NCBI GenBank assembly: GCA_947453625.1
Contig: CANGHK010000005.1
Span: forward strand, 87,473-151,472
Direction of reading: 5' to 3'
DNA length: 64,000 nucleotides
From: Burkholderiales bacterium
GTDB lineage: Bacteria; Pseudomonadota; Gammaproteobacteria; Burkholderiales; Burkholderiaceae_C
Position numbers and translations under genes: made by a program. Below, piece by piece: positions 11,712 through 20,430 of this stretch (its first letter is position 1; every line of letters starts with the position of its first letter). Below the pieces are notes generated by a model. It saw only the letters and a program-made list of their open reading frames with translations, did no database searches and was not told the origin of the DNA.

Positions 11712-12953
11712 TCAGGCGGCGAAGGCAGCGCCGACCCGCGCCAGGTCGATCGCCGTCTCGCGCAGCACGCCGATCGCCTCGCGGCCGGGGTCGTCGGCGG
11801 GCGGGTTCAGCGTTGCCCCCGTCTGGCCGGCGCGGGCCTGCAGGTAGGCGCCAAGCCGGCGGCCCCGCTCGACCACCGCCTGGCCGGGCGCGAGCCGCAG
11901 GGTCTCGAAATAGTGCAGCGCGGCCGGCGTGGCGCCATGGTGGGCCAGCGACTCGACCAGCGCCAGGGCGTCCTCGCCCGCCTTGGTCACGCCCATGCCC
12001 ACATGCGGCCGGGCGACGAAGGCGGCGTCGCCCATCAGCGCCACCCGGCCGAAGGCCAGCCGGTCTGAGCTCAGGTCGAAGATGGGCTGCAGAAAGGGCT
12101 GAGTGGTCTTGTCCACCACCTCGGCCCATTGCGGCGCCAGCAGCCGGTGGGCGGCCTCGCGCATGCGCTCGACCTCGCGCGGGTTGACGCGGTGCGGCGG
12201 GATGCCGCCGGCATGGTGCACGCCGTCGCCATCGGTCATCAACCGCCGCAGTTCGACGGCCTCGTCGGCTGGCCGGTACCAGACGAAGTTGTAGCGCCGC
12301 TCGCCCAGCCTTGTGCTGTTGCCGGCGCCGGCCACCGGGTAGCCGATCATCTGTTCGCCGGGCGGCAGGCCAAAGCCGAAATGGCCGAACAAGGTGTCGC
12401 GGGTATGCGCCGACAGCATGGCCTCGTCGCAGACACCGCGCCAGGCCAGGTAGCCGGCATAGCGCGGCTGGACCTCGGGCGCGAGTGCGGCGCGCACGGT
12501 CGAGCGGATGCCGTCCGAGGCCACCAGCAGGTCGGCCTCGTAGCGCTCGCCGCCGGTGCAGGACACGCGCACGCCGCCCGCGTCCTGCTCGACGCTGCTG
12601 ACCTGCTGGCCGAGCCGGCAGTGCTCGGCCGGCAGCGCGGCCATCAGCAGCGCGTAGAGCCGGCTCCAGGAGGTCAGCACCTGCGGGCAGTCCAGGCTGG
12701 CCTGCAACTGGCCCGAGACGTCCAGCGCCACCCGCTGGGTCACCGACACACCCAGCTGCTCGTCGACCCGCACGCCGGCCGCGCGCAGCGCGTCCACCAG
12801 CCGGCTGTGGGTGACGATGCCCGCGCCCCGGCCGTCCAGCGAGGCTGGGGCTTTCTCCAGCAGGGTTACGGCGTGCCCGGCCCGCAGCAGCAGGTTGGCG
12901 GCCAGCAGGCCGCCCAGCGAGCCGCCGACGACGAGGATGCGCGCAGCCGCCAT
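11712..12953 (-). CDS. FAD-dependent monooxygenase, 2,6-dihydroxypyridine 3-monooxygenase-like
   Basis: A 413-residue group A flavoprotein hydroxylase. The N-terminal dinucleotide-binding motif is GGSLGGLLAANLLLRAG. The second FAD motif is GRVALMGDAAFVARPHVGMG, and a DG-type motif, VASDGIRS, lies between them. The segments RYAGYLAWRG, IGYPVAG and YNFVWYRP match the pattern I know from DhpH, which hydroxylates 2,6-dihydroxypyridine in nicotine catabolism, rather than p-hydroxybenzoate or salicylate hydroxylases. The VOC gene upstream ends 3 bases before its start codon region. Together with the divergent molybdenum hydroxylase it suggests degradation of an N-heteroaromatic ring. The substrate is inferred. 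Confidence 0.85.
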   Translation of the reverse strand: MAAARILVVGGSLGGLLAANLLLRAGHAVTLLEKAPASLDGRGAGIVTHSRLVDALRAAGVRVDEQLGVSVTQRVALDVSGQLQASLDCPQVLTSWSRLYALLMAALPAEHCRLGQQVSSVEQDAGGVRVSCTGGERYEADLLVASDGIRSTVRAALAPEVQPRYAGYLAWRGVCDEAMLSAHTRDTLFGHFGFGLPPGEQMIGYPVAGAGNSTRLGERRYNFVWYRPADEAVELRRLMTDGDGVHHAGGIPPHRVNPREVERMREAAHRLLAPQWAEVVDKTTQPFLQPIFDLSSDRLAFGRVALMGDAAFVARPHVGMGVTKAGEDALALVESLAHHGATPAALHYFETLRLAPGQAVVERGRRLGAYLQARAGQTGATLNPPADDPGREAIGVLRETAIDLARVGAAFAA

Positions 12954-12956
12954 CGC

Positions 12957-13409
12957 TCAGGCGGCCGCGGCCAGCCCCGCAGCCTCGGCCGCCGGGTAGT
13001 TGAGCTCGATGACGATGCCGTTCGGGTCGGTGACGAAGACCTGGTGCAGGCCGATGCCGGGCACCGTGCGCTCGCGGTTGGCAATGCCCAGGCGGGCCAG
13101 CGTCGCGCGCATCGCGTCCAGGCCGCTGGCGAAGAAAGCGACATGGTCGACCGCGCCGCTGCCCGCCAGTTGGGTGTTGTCGCGCTCGCCCAGGTAGACG
13201 TTCAGCCCGGTCGGGTCGTCGCGGACGATGCCGATGATGTGGACCGCTGCGTTGGCCCAGACTTTGGTGTCGCCGGCGTACAGCCACAGGCCGGGGAAGG
13301 GGAAGTCCGGCCGCGGACCGACCACCAGGCCCAGCACGTCGGCGTAGAAGCGGCGGCAGGCCTCGAGGTCATGGGTGCGAATCGAGTAATGGTTCAGGCT
13401 CAGTGACAT
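12957..13409 (-). CDS. VOC-superfamily protein (glyoxalase/extradiol dioxygenase fold)
   Basis: A 150-residue vicinal-oxygen-chelate protein made of two beta-alpha-beta-beta-beta modules. The probable metal ligands are the first His (LNHYSIRT), the His in VDHVAFF and the Glu in VIELNYP, i.e. the H/H/E set of metal-dependent VOC enzymes. It sits between the tetR gene and the FAD monooxygenase on the same strand. It may act on a hydroxylated intermediate (ring cleavage or isomerisation), but VOC function cannot be predicted from fold alone. ATG 13409 lies 16 bases after the tetR stop. Confidence 0.85.
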   Translation of the reverse strand: MSLSLNHYSIRTHDLEACRRFYADVLGLVVGPRPDFPFPGLWLYAGDTKVWANAAVHIIGIVRDDPTGLNVYLGERDNTQLAGSGAVDHVAFFASGLDAMRATLARLGIANRERTVPGIGLHQVFVTDPNGIVIELNYPAAEAAGLAAAA

Positions 13410-13425
13410 GCGGGCTCTCTGGGGT

Positions 13426-14175
13426 TCAGGCGGCTTGCGCCGGAATGTTGGGGCGGACGGGTCGGGTGAGGCGGGCGCTGCGGGCCGGCCGTGGCGGCGG
13501 GGCTTCGGCCAGCAACTCGCCAACTTGGTGCAGATAGCCCCGCACCCGGTCGCGGATGAAGGCGTCGGTCAGCAGCGGGTCGCCCTGACCGCGAATCGGC
13601 TGGCCGTAGCACAGTGGCAGGATGCCCAGGTGGTAGACCAGGCCGCCGTGCAAGCCCATCAGCAGGCCCTCCTCGCGCGCCGAGGGCGGGTTGCGCAATC
13701 GGCTGCCATGGGCGCGGCGCGCCTCGCGCAGCAGGCGCGGAAACAGCCGCTCGCGCAGCAGGTCGAAGTAGCGTTGCGGGATCAGGCCGTCGTTCAGGCC
13801 CGACAGCATCAGGATGCGCAGCCATTCGGGCGTCAGGATGGCGGCCAGGTACTCGCGGTAAAAGCCGCGCAGCTTGTCCTCGGCCGGCAGCGCCCCGTCG
13901 AGCAAGGTCTCCCAGCGCGGGTCCCAGCGGCCCTCGAACACTGTGGCGTAGACCCGGTCGATCAGCGCCTGCTTGGTCGGAAAGTAGTGGTAGAGCAGCG
14001 CGTGGGTGACGCCGATCTCGGCCGCCAGCTCGCGGGTCTGGGCGCCGAAGCCGCGGCGCGAGAAGAAATCCACCGCGCCCGCCAGGATCTGCTGCTCGCG
14101 GTCGGCCGCGCTCAGCCGGCGGCGCGCGGGGGCGACGCCGGTCGTGGGGCTTGGGGTTTTTGCGGTATTGACCAT
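13426..14175 (-). CDS. TetR-family transcriptional regulator
   Basis: A 249-residue one-component regulator. The N-terminal helix-turn-helix spans about residues 20-68 (QQILAGAVDFFSRRGF, then GVTHALLYHYFPTKQALIDRVY, typical of TetR recognition helices). The C-terminal ligand domain is unique to the protein. The start ATG at 14175 is preferred; a longer start at 14232 would place the N-terminus across the palindrome described separately. It faces the molybdenum hydroxylase operon and is followed by the VOC and monooxygenase genes, so it is the likely local regulator of both directions. Confidence 0.88.
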   Translation of the reverse strand: MVNTAKTPSPTTGVAPARRRLSAADREQQILAGAVDFFSRRGFGAQTRELAAEIGVTHALLYHYFPTKQALIDRVYATVFEGRWDPRWETLLDGALPAEDKLRGFYREYLAAILTPEWLRILMLSGLNDGLIPQRYFDLLRERLFPRLLREARRAHGSRLRNPPSAREEGLLMGLHGGLVYHLGILPLCYGQPIRGQGDPLLTDAFIRDRVRGYLHQVGELLAEAPPPRPARSARLTRPVRPNIPAQAA

Positions 14176-14197
14176 TTGCTCAACGGTGAGAGCATTC

Positions 14198-14213
14198 TTG
14201 AGTGGCCGCTCAA
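14198..14213. promoter_or_regulatory. Putative TetR operator (16-bp near-palindrome)
   Basis: TTGAGTGGCCGCTCAA is an inverted repeat matching at 14 of 16 positions. It lies in the 100-base divergent region, 22 bases upstream of the tetR start and 62 upstream of the hydroxylase start. The half-site GCTCAAC recurs at 14178-14184, 30 bases from the copy at 14208-14214, which would allow a second dimer to bind. Size and position fit TetR autoregulation with control of the divergent operon. The assignment is inference. Confidence 0.55.
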
Positions 14214-14275
14214 CAAGCACCAGTCCCGACAAACCCGCAGGTCGTCCTGGCCGGCATGACGCAGAAAGCGCCGCG

Positions 14276-15130
14276 ATGAAGGCCCCCCCATTCGACTATG
14301 TGCGCGCCAGCTCGCTGGCCCAGGTCTTCGAACTGCTTGAACGCCACGGCGACGACGCGCGTCTGCTGGCCGGCGGCCAGACCCTGGTGGCCACGCTCAA
14401 CATGCGGCTGTCCGAGCCGGCGCTGCTGATCGACATCACCGCGCTCGAGCCGCTGCGCGGCATCACGCTGGCCGGCGGCCTGCTGCGCATAGGCGCGCTC
14501 GTCACCCATGCCGAGATCGAGGCCTCGCCGCTGGTGGCGCGCCACGCCCCGCTGCTGACCCAGGCCGCGCCGCATATCGCCCACCGCGCGATCCGCAACC
14601 TCGGCACCTTCGGCGGCTCGCTGGCCTACGCCGACCCGTCCGCCGAGTGGCCGACCTGCGTGCGCGCGCTGGACGCCACGCTGGTGCTGGTCAGCGCCCG
14701 CGGCGAGCGTCGCGTGGCCGCAGCGGACTTTTTCCAGGGCCTCTACACCACCGCGCTCAAGCCGGGCGAACTGCTGCTGGCCTGCGAGATCCCGCTGCTG
14801 GCGGCCGACGAACACCAGCACTTCGACGAGCTGGCGCGGCGCCATGGCGACTACGCGATCACCGGCCTGGCCGCCCGCGCGCTGCGCCGCGCGGGCAGGC
14901 TGCACGCCGTGCGGCTGGCGTTTCTCGGCCTGGAAGACCGGCCGGTGCGGGCGCCGCGCACCGAGGCCTTGCTCGAGGGCCGGGTGCCTGACGAGGCCTT
15001 GCTCGCCCAGGCCAGCCAGCTCTTGCGGACCGAGCTGCAACCCATGGCCGACCTGACCCACAGCGCCGAGACCAAGCGCCACCTGGCCGCCGTGCTGTGC
15101 CAGCGCGCGCTGCGCCGGCTGGCGGCCTGA
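14276..15130 (+). CDS. Molybdenum hydroxylase FAD subunit (CoxM-like)
   Basis: A 284-residue FAD-binding subunit of a xanthine-oxidase-family hydroxylase. The two FAD motifs are LLAGGQTLVATL (about 37-48) and NLGTFGGSLAYADP (about 110-123). The C-terminal CO-dehydrogenase flavoprotein domain covers the last 110 residues. It passes electrons from the iron-sulfur subunit to the final acceptor. The next two genes encode the 2Fe-2S and molybdopterin subunits, the order M-S-L of CO dehydrogenase and nicotinate-type dehydrogenases. Start ATG 14276 is the first with family similarity. A seven-codon reading frame (14256-14279) overlaps it by ATGA and might couple translation. Confidence 0.92.
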   Translation: MKAPPFDYVRASSLAQVFELLERHGDDARLLAGGQTLVATLNMRLSEPALLIDITALEPLRGITLAGGLLRIGALVTHAEIEASPLVARHAPLLTQAAPHIAHRAIRNLGTFGGSLAYADPSAEWPTCVRALDATLVLVSARGERRVAAADFFQGLYTTALKPGELLLACEIPLLAADEHQHFDELARRHGDYAITGLAARALRRAGRLHAVRLAFLGLEDRPVRAPRTEALLEGRVPDEALLAQASQLLRTELQPMADLTHSAETKRHLAAVLCQRALRRLAA

Positions 15131-15166
15131 AGCCGTCCCGGACCCCAAGCCTTGCGAGAACCCGCC

Positions 15167-15682
15167 ATGAGCCCAACCTTGCCCCTGCAACGCATCAGCG
15201 TCACCGTCAACGGCAGCGTGATGACGCGCGATGTCGAGCCGCGCCGCCACCTGGTCGATTTCCTGCGCGAGGATTGCGAGCTGAAGGGCGCCCACCTCGG
15301 CTGCGAGCATGGCGTCTGCGGCGCCTGCACCGTGCAGCTGGACGGCCGCATCGTGCGCGGCTGCCTGGTGCTGGCGGTGCAGGCCGACGGCCGGCGCGTC
15401 GAGACCGTCGAGACGGCCACGCCGTCGCCTCGGCTGCGCGCGCTGCAGGACGCCTTCATCGCCCGCAACGCGCTGCAGTGCGGCTACTGCACGCCCGGCA
15501 TGCTGATGGCCGCGCTGGAATTGGTCGAGCAGCAGCCTGAGGCCGACCGCGAGGCGGTGCGGCGGTGGATCAGTGGCAACTGCTGCCGCTGCACCGGCTA
15601 CCACGCGATCGTCGACGCGGTCTGCGATGTGCTGGCGCTGCAGCGCGAAGGCCGGCTGCCGGCCGCCGAGGTGCTGGCATGA
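15167..15682 (+). CDS. Molybdenum hydroxylase 2Fe-2S subunit (CoxS-like)
   Basis: A 171-residue electron-transfer subunit with both iron-sulfur clusters recognisable. The plant-ferredoxin type cluster is bound by Cys46, 51, 54 and 66. The helical-domain cluster is bound by Cys105, 108, 140 and 142 (C-x2-C-x31-C-x-C). Length and spacing are those of CoxS/NdhS-type subunits. It overlaps the large-subunit gene by 4 bases (ATGA). ATG 15167 is taken as start; it lies 36 bases after the FAD-subunit stop. Confidence 0.94.
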   Translation: MSPTLPLQRISVTVNGSVMTRDVEPRRHLVDFLREDCELKGAHLGCEHGVCGACTVQLDGRIVRGCLVLAVQADGRRVETVETATPSPRLRALQDAFIARNALQCGYCTPGMLMAALELVEQQPEADREAVRRWISGNCCRCTGYHAIVDAVCDVLALQREGRLPAAEVLA

Positions 15683-18108
15683 ACCGCCCGCGCGACACGC
15701 CCTTCCTGACCGACGCCCCGGCGCTGCCCGCCGTCACCGACGACCCGCGCCACATCGGTGTGTCGATCCCGCGCGAGGGCGTGCGCCGCCTGGTGCAGGG
15801 CCGCGGCCGTTATGTCGACGACATCGTGTTGCCGCGCATGCTGCATGTGGTGTTCTGGCGCTCGCAGGTGGCGCATTGCCGCATCACCCGGATCGACGCC
15901 AGCGCGGTGCGTGGCATGCCCGGCGTGGCCGGGGTGTTTGACGGCCATGACCTGGCGCGGGTCTGCAAGCCCTGGGTCGCCACGCTGGCGCATCTGGCGG
16001 GCATCAAGAGCGCGCCGCAATATCCGCTGGCGCTGGACCGCGCCTGCTGGCAGGGTGAGCCGGTGGTGGCGATCGTTGCCGAGACCCGGGTCCAGGCCGA
16101 GGACGCGCTGCAGCAGTTGCAGGTCGAATGGGAAGACCTGCCCGCGGTGCTGGACACCGAGACCGCGCTGGATCCGGCCACGCCGCTGATCCACCCCGAG
16201 CTCGGCGACAACCTGTGCTTCGAGCGCCAGTTGGACACCGGCGGCGTCGACGAGGCCTTTGCCCGCGCCGACGCGGTGTTCGAGGAGACCTATGTCTTCG
16301 GCCGCCACACCGGCGTGACGCTGGAGCCGCGTTGCCAGATCGCCGACTGGACGCCGGGCCGGGACCCGCGCGACGGCCGGCTCACCGTCCACCACTCGTT
16401 CCAGGCCCCGCACATGATGCAGGACCTGTACTGCCGCCAGTTCGACCTGCGCGAAGACCAGGTGCGGGTGGTTTGCGGCGACGTCGGCGGCTCGTTCGGC
16501 ATCAAGGTCCATGCCTACCCGGACGACTTCGCCACGGTGGCGATCAGCCTGCTGCTGGGCCGGCCGGTCAAGTTCGTCGCCGACCGGCTGGAGAGCTTCG
16601 TCTCCGACATCCATGCCCGCGAGCACCGCATCACCGCGCGCATCGCCGCCAAGGCCGACGGCGAGATCCTGGCCTTCGAGATCGACGACCTGACCGGCAT
16701 AGGCCCGTACTCGGTGTTCCCGCGCACCAGCGGCATCGAGGGCAACCAGGTCGTCAACCTGACCGGCGGCCCCTATGGCCACAAGCATTACCGGGCGGCG
16801 CTGAAGGTGGTGTTCCAGAACAAGGTGCCCACCTGCCAGTACCGCGGCGTCGGCCACCCCATCGCCTGCGCCGTCACCGAGGCGCTGGTCGACGGCGTGG
16901 CGGCCCGGCTGGGCTTGGACCCGCTGGCGATCCGGCTGAAGAACGTGATCCCCGACCACGCCTACCCGGCCACCGGCGCGTCCGGCATCAAGCTCGAGGT
17001 GCTGTCGCATGAGGCCTGTCTGGACAAAGCGCGCCAGCTCTGCGACTACGACGCGCTGCGCGCCGACCAGGCCAGCCAGCGCGCAAGAGGCGTCTACCGC
17101 GGCATAGGCATCGCGGTGGTGATCGAGCTGACCAACCCGGGCGCGGCCTTCTACGGCGTGGGCGGTGCGCGCATCGCGTCGCAGGACGGCGCCACGGTCA
17201 GGCTGGAGCCCAGCGGGTCGGTGACGGTGCTGTCCAGCGTCGGCGAGCAAGGCCAGGGCACCGAGGCGATCTACGGCCAGATCGCCGCCGACGCGGTCGG
17301 GGTGTCCATCAGCCGGGTGCGGGTGATCACCGGCGACACCGATGCCACGCCTTACGGCGGCGGCACCTGGGCCTCGCGCGGCGCCGGCATAGGCGGCGAG
17401 GCGGTGTTGCAGGCCGGACTGGCGCTGCGCGCCAACATCCTGCAGACCGCGGCGGTGATCCTGCAGCGCGCCTCCATCGACGGCCTGGCGCTGCGCGACG
17501 GCCAGATCGTCGACGCCCAGACCGGCGCGGGGCTGCTGGCGCTGGCCGAGCTGGGCCGCATCGCCTATTTCCGCAGCGACACGCTGCCGCGCGACTTCAC
17601 GCCCGAGCTGATGGTCACGCGCCACTATGCCCAGCGCGATTACCCCTTCATCTTCACCAACGGCGTGCAGGTCTCGCATGTCGAGGTCGACACCGACACC
17701 GGCTTCGTCAAGTTGCTCGGCCACTGGGCGATCGAGGACTGCGGCCGGGTCATCAACCCGATGCTGGTCGACGAGCAGATGCGCGGCGCGATAGTCCAGG
17801 GCATAGGCGGCGCGCTGTTCGAGGAATGCCTCTACGACGAGAGCGGCGCGATGTGCAACGGCAGCCTGGGCGACTACCTGGTGCCGATGGCCGGCGAGAT
17901 GCCCGACATCGTGGTGGCGCATGTGCAGACGCCCACCCGCAGCTCGCAGCTCGGCGCCAAGGGCGCGGGCGAGGCCGGCACCGCCGGCGCGCCGGCCGCG
18001 GTGATGAACGCGATCAACGACGCGCTGGCGCCGCTCAAGGCCAGGCTGGCGTCGCAGCCGATCACGCCGCAGAAGATATTGCGGGCGCTCGGCAAGGTGG
18101 CGGGCTGA
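15679..18108 (+). CDS. Molybdenum hydroxylase large (molybdopterin) subunit, CoxL form II-like
   Basis: An 809-residue catalytic subunit of the xanthine oxidase family. The Mo-site region carries QYRGVGHP (Gln387 onward) where CO dehydrogenase form I has its AYXCSFR loop; the Cys is absent, so it is not a true CO dehydrogenase. The catalytic glutamate is in GEAGT (Glu765). GDVGGSFGIK and GEQGQGTEAIYGQIAAD are the pterin-binding glycine-rich segments. With its FAD and iron-sulfur partners it should hydroxylate a carbon next to ring nitrogen or an aldehyde using water. The DhpH-like monooxygenase nearby favours a pyridine- or purine-like substrate; that is inference. Confidence 0.92.
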   Translation: MNRPRDTPFLTDAPALPAVTDDPRHIGVSIPREGVRRLVQGRGRYVDDIVLPRMLHVVFWRSQVAHCRITRIDASAVRGMPGVAGVFDGHDLARVCKPWVATLAHLAGIKSAPQYPLALDRACWQGEPVVAIVAETRVQAEDALQQLQVEWEDLPAVLDTETALDPATPLIHPELGDNLCFERQLDTGGVDEAFARADAVFEETYVFGRHTGVTLEPRCQIADWTPGRDPRDGRLTVHHSFQAPHMMQDLYCRQFDLREDQVRVVCGDVGGSFGIKVHAYPDDFATVAISLLLGRPVKFVADRLESFVSDIHAREHRITARIAAKADGEILAFEIDDLTGIGPYSVFPRTSGIEGNQVVNLTGGPYGHKHYRAALKVVFQNKVPTCQYRGVGHPIACAVTEALVDGVAARLGLDPLAIRLKNVIPDHAYPATGASGIKLEVLSHEACLDKARQLCDYDALRADQASQRARGVYRGIGIAVVIELTNPGAAFYGVGGARIASQDGATVRLEPSGSVTVLSSVGEQGQGTEAIYGQIAADAVGVSISRVRVITGDTDATPYGGGTWASRGAGIGGEAVLQAGLALRANILQTAAVILQRASIDGLALRDGQIVDAQTGAGLLALAELGRIAYFRSDTLPRDFTPELMVTRHYAQRDYPFIFTNGVQVSHVEVDTDTGFVKLLGHWAIEDCGRVINPMLVDEQMRGAIVQGIGGALFEECLYDESGAMCNGSLGDYLVPMAGEMPDIVVAHVQTPTRSSQLGAKGAGEAGTAGAPAAVMNAINDALAPLKARLASQPITPQKILRALGKVAG

Positions 18109-18175
18109 ACCTGCCAATCAGGCTGCCGTGTAAGCTGCCGCCGACCCGGCCCCCGCCGACCCCACCCGGATACCC

Positions 18176-19288
18176 ATGAGCGCTCTGTTTTCCCCCTTCG
18201 CCCTCGGCCCGCTGGCGCTGAAGAACCGCATCGTGATCGCGCCGATGTGCCAGTACAGCGCGGTCGACGGCGCGGCCAATGACTGGCACCTGATCCACCT
18301 CGGCCAACTGGCGATCTCGGGCGCCGGCCTGCTGTTCATCGAAGCCACCGCGGTCGAGCCCGAGGGCCGGATCACGCCAGGCGATCTGGGGCTGTGGTCG
18401 GACGCCACCGAGGCCGCGCTGGCCCGGCTGCTGGCCGCGCTGCGCAGGCAATCGGCGATGCCGATCGCGATCCAGTTGTCGCATGCCGGCCGCAAGGCCT
18501 CGAGCCAGGCGCCGTGGGACGGCGGCCAGTTGATCGCGCCCGACCAGGGCGGCTGGCAGACGCAGGCGCCGTCGGCCGTGCCGCATGGCGAGCATGAGCT
18601 GCCGCCCGAGGCCCTGGACGCCGCCGGCCTGCAGCGCATCCTGCAAGCCTTTGTCGCGGCCGCGCAGCGTGCGCACCGCCTGGGGCTGGACGCGATCGAA
18701 CTGCATGCCGCGCATGGCTATCTGCTGCACCAGTTCCTGTCGCCGCTGTCCAACCAGCGCAGCGACGCGTTCGGTGGCTCGCTCGAGAACCGGATGCGCT
18801 TTCCGCTGGCGGTGTTCGACGCGGTGCGCGCCGCGCTGCCGGCGTCGATGCCGGTGGGCTTCCGGATCTCGGCCACCGACTGGGTGGCGGGTGGTTGGGA
18901 TGTCGACCAGAGCGTGGTCTTCGGTCAGGCGCTGCGCGCGCGCGGCGGCGACTTCATCGACGTCTCGAGCGGCGGCATCTCGCCGCGCCAGCAGATCCCG
19001 CTGGCGCCGGGCTACCAGGTGGCGATGGCCGACCGGGTGCGCCGCGAGACCGGCTTGCCGACGATCGCGGTGGGCCTGATCACCGAGCCCGAACAGGCCG
19101 AGGCCATCGTCGCCGGCGGCCAGGCCGACCTGGTGGCGCTGGCGCGCGGCCTGTTGTACGACCCACGCTGGCCCTGGCATGCCGCCGCTCGCCTGGGCGC
19201 GCAGGTCGAGGCGCCGCACCAGTACTGGCGCTCGCAGCCGCGCGGCATCAGCGGGTTGTTCGGCGATGCGGTGGTGGGGCAGCGCTGA
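18176..19288 (+). CDS. NADH:flavin oxidoreductase, old yellow enzyme (YqjM subgroup)
   Basis: A 370-residue FMN TIM-barrel. PMCQYS places the YqjM-type redox-tuning cysteine at residue 25. The substrate-anchoring histidines are in ELHAAHGYLLHQFLSP, and SNQRSDAFGGSLENR and LARGLLYDPRWPW are OYE signatures. Such enzymes reduce activated C=C bonds with NAD(P)H. It lies 67 bases after the molybdenum hydroxylase and is probably in the same transcript, perhaps reducing an unsaturated ring-cleavage product. A hairpin with a short T-run follows it. Confidence 0.92.
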   Translation: MSALFSPFALGPLALKNRIVIAPMCQYSAVDGAANDWHLIHLGQLAISGAGLLFIEATAVEPEGRITPGDLGLWSDATEAALARLLAALRRQSAMPIAIQLSHAGRKASSQAPWDGGQLIAPDQGGWQTQAPSAVPHGEHELPPEALDAAGLQRILQAFVAAAQRAHRLGLDAIELHAAHGYLLHQFLSPLSNQRSDAFGGSLENRMRFPLAVFDAVRAALPASMPVGFRISATDWVAGGWDVDQSVVFGQALRARGGDFIDVSSGGISPRQQIPLAPGYQVAMADRVRRETGLPTIAVGLITEPEQAEAIVAGGQADLVALARGLLYDPRWPWHAAARLGAQVEAPHQYWRSQPRGISGLFGDAVVGQR

Positions 19289-19295
19289 ATGGGGC

Positions 19296-19315
19296 GCGCA
19301 GCGGCGCTGCGCTTT
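19296..19315 (+). terminator. Putative terminator after the old yellow enzyme gene
   Basis: A 7-bp GC stem, GCGCAGC (19296-19302) with GCTGCGC (19306-19312), loop GGC, followed by TTT. It lies between two convergent genes. The T-run is short, so intrinsic termination is plausible but not certain. Confidence 0.4.
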
Positions 19316-19324
19316 GCATCAGCG

Positions 19325-20137
19325 TCAGCCCGCCACCACCTCGTCGCTCCAGACCTTGAAGCTCGCCAGCGTGTTCGGGCCGAAGGTGCTTGCCAGCGCG
19401 ACATCGCAGGCGTCACGGCCGCGGGCGATCAGCACCCGGCCTATGCGCGGCGTGTTGTTGCGCGCGTCGAAGGTGTACCAGCGGTCGCCCAGGTAGGCCT
19501 CGAACCAGCCCGCAAAGTCCATCGGGCCGGGAATCGGCGGGATGCGGATGTCGCCCAGGTAGCCGGTGCAGTAGCGCGCCGGGATGTTCATGCAGCGGCA
19601 GAAGGCGATCGCCAGGTGGGCGTAGTCGCGGCAGACGCCGCGCCGCTCGTTGTAGGCCTCCCAGGCGGTGCGGGTGCGCCGCGCGTGGTGGTAGCCGAAC
19701 TCGATGTGGCGGTGCACGAAGTCGCAGATCGATTGCACCCGCTGCCAGCCGGTCGGGCCGTGGCCGAAAAGCTGCCAGGCGACCTCGGACAACTGGTCGG
19801 TCTCGCAGTAGCGGCTGCCCAGCAGGTAGACCAGCGCCGATTCGGGCAGCCGTTCGACCGGCACCTGGGTGGCCCAGGGCGCGACGATGTCGGCCGCGCC
19901 GCTGTCATGCACCAGCGCATCGGCGCTGAGCGTGAACCGGCCCGTCGGCGCCACCAGCCGGCTGCACCAGTTGCCGAACAGGTCGCGGTAGGCCGTCACC
20001 GGCACCGCGGGCTGGGTGATCAGGTGGTCGGGCCGCAGCAGGTCGGGCGCGCGCGAGTAGTGGATGCTCAGCGCCAGGATCATCGGCGTGGGCTGCGGGC
20101 AGTCGTAGACCATTTCAAAACCAACGCGTAGTTGCAT
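19325..20137 (-). CDS. Transglutaminase-like domain protein
   Basis: A 270-residue protein with an N-terminal beta-rich domain (about 1-120) and a transglutaminase-like cysteine-protease core. The active-site Cys is in RRGVCRDYAHLA, and the aspartate equivalent is in YTFDARNN. The position usually shown as His in DFHAWFE of the core is Ala-Gly here (DFAGWFEA), so a classical Cys-His-Asp triad is not evident; some relatives have Ser there. It stands alone on the minus strand. The usual role of this bacterial family (amide hydrolysis or peptide processing) is not established. Confidence 0.82.
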   Translation of the reverse strand: MQLRVGFEMVYDCPQPTPMILALSIHYSRAPDLLRPDHLITQPAVPVTAYRDLFGNWCSRLVAPTGRFTLSADALVHDSGAADIVAPWATQVPVERLPESALVYLLGSRYCETDQLSEVAWQLFGHGPTGWQRVQSICDFVHRHIEFGYHHARRTRTAWEAYNERRGVCRDYAHLAIAFCRCMNIPARYCTGYLGDIRIPPIPGPMDFAGWFEAYLGDRWYTFDARNNTPRIGRVLIARGRDACDVALASTFGPNTLASFKVWSDEVVAG

Positions 20138-20430
20138 GGTGGATCCTGTTCGGCTGGGGTCAGGCTGTAGGCTCACGCAAGCAACGCGCCATGGCTTGGT
20201 GGCATGCCGCTTCCTGTCTCGGTGGACCGGAATCCACAGGCTGTGCCTCAACGCTTCGCCCCGGGCGGGTTCTGCCCATCCCGCCGTCACGATACGCCAG
20301 GCCGGCGCGCGGCGCTGTAGGACAAGCCGCCAGCATGCGTGGTCGGTCGCCGTCGTCAGGATTGCCCCAATGTGGGGCGCCCATGCGCGGCAAGTGCTGG
20401 TGCGCGGGCCAATCTGCGACGCCAGCGGCC

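Noticed and set aside
15679-18108. True CO dehydrogenase (CoxL)
   Set aside because: The AYXCSFR loop with the catalytic Cys is replaced by QYRGVGHP, so it belongs to the form II-like group with other substrates.
15598-18117. 839-codon minus-strand open frame opposite the molybdenum hydroxylase
   Set aside because: It is low-complexity Arg/Gly/His/Ala reading opposite a gene with all catalytic motifs.
20138-20430. Open frames in the gap between the transglutaminase and SHOCT genes
   Set aside because: Composition is unnatural in all frames (Arg/Pro/Cys-rich), there is no ribosome-binding site, and no family is seen.
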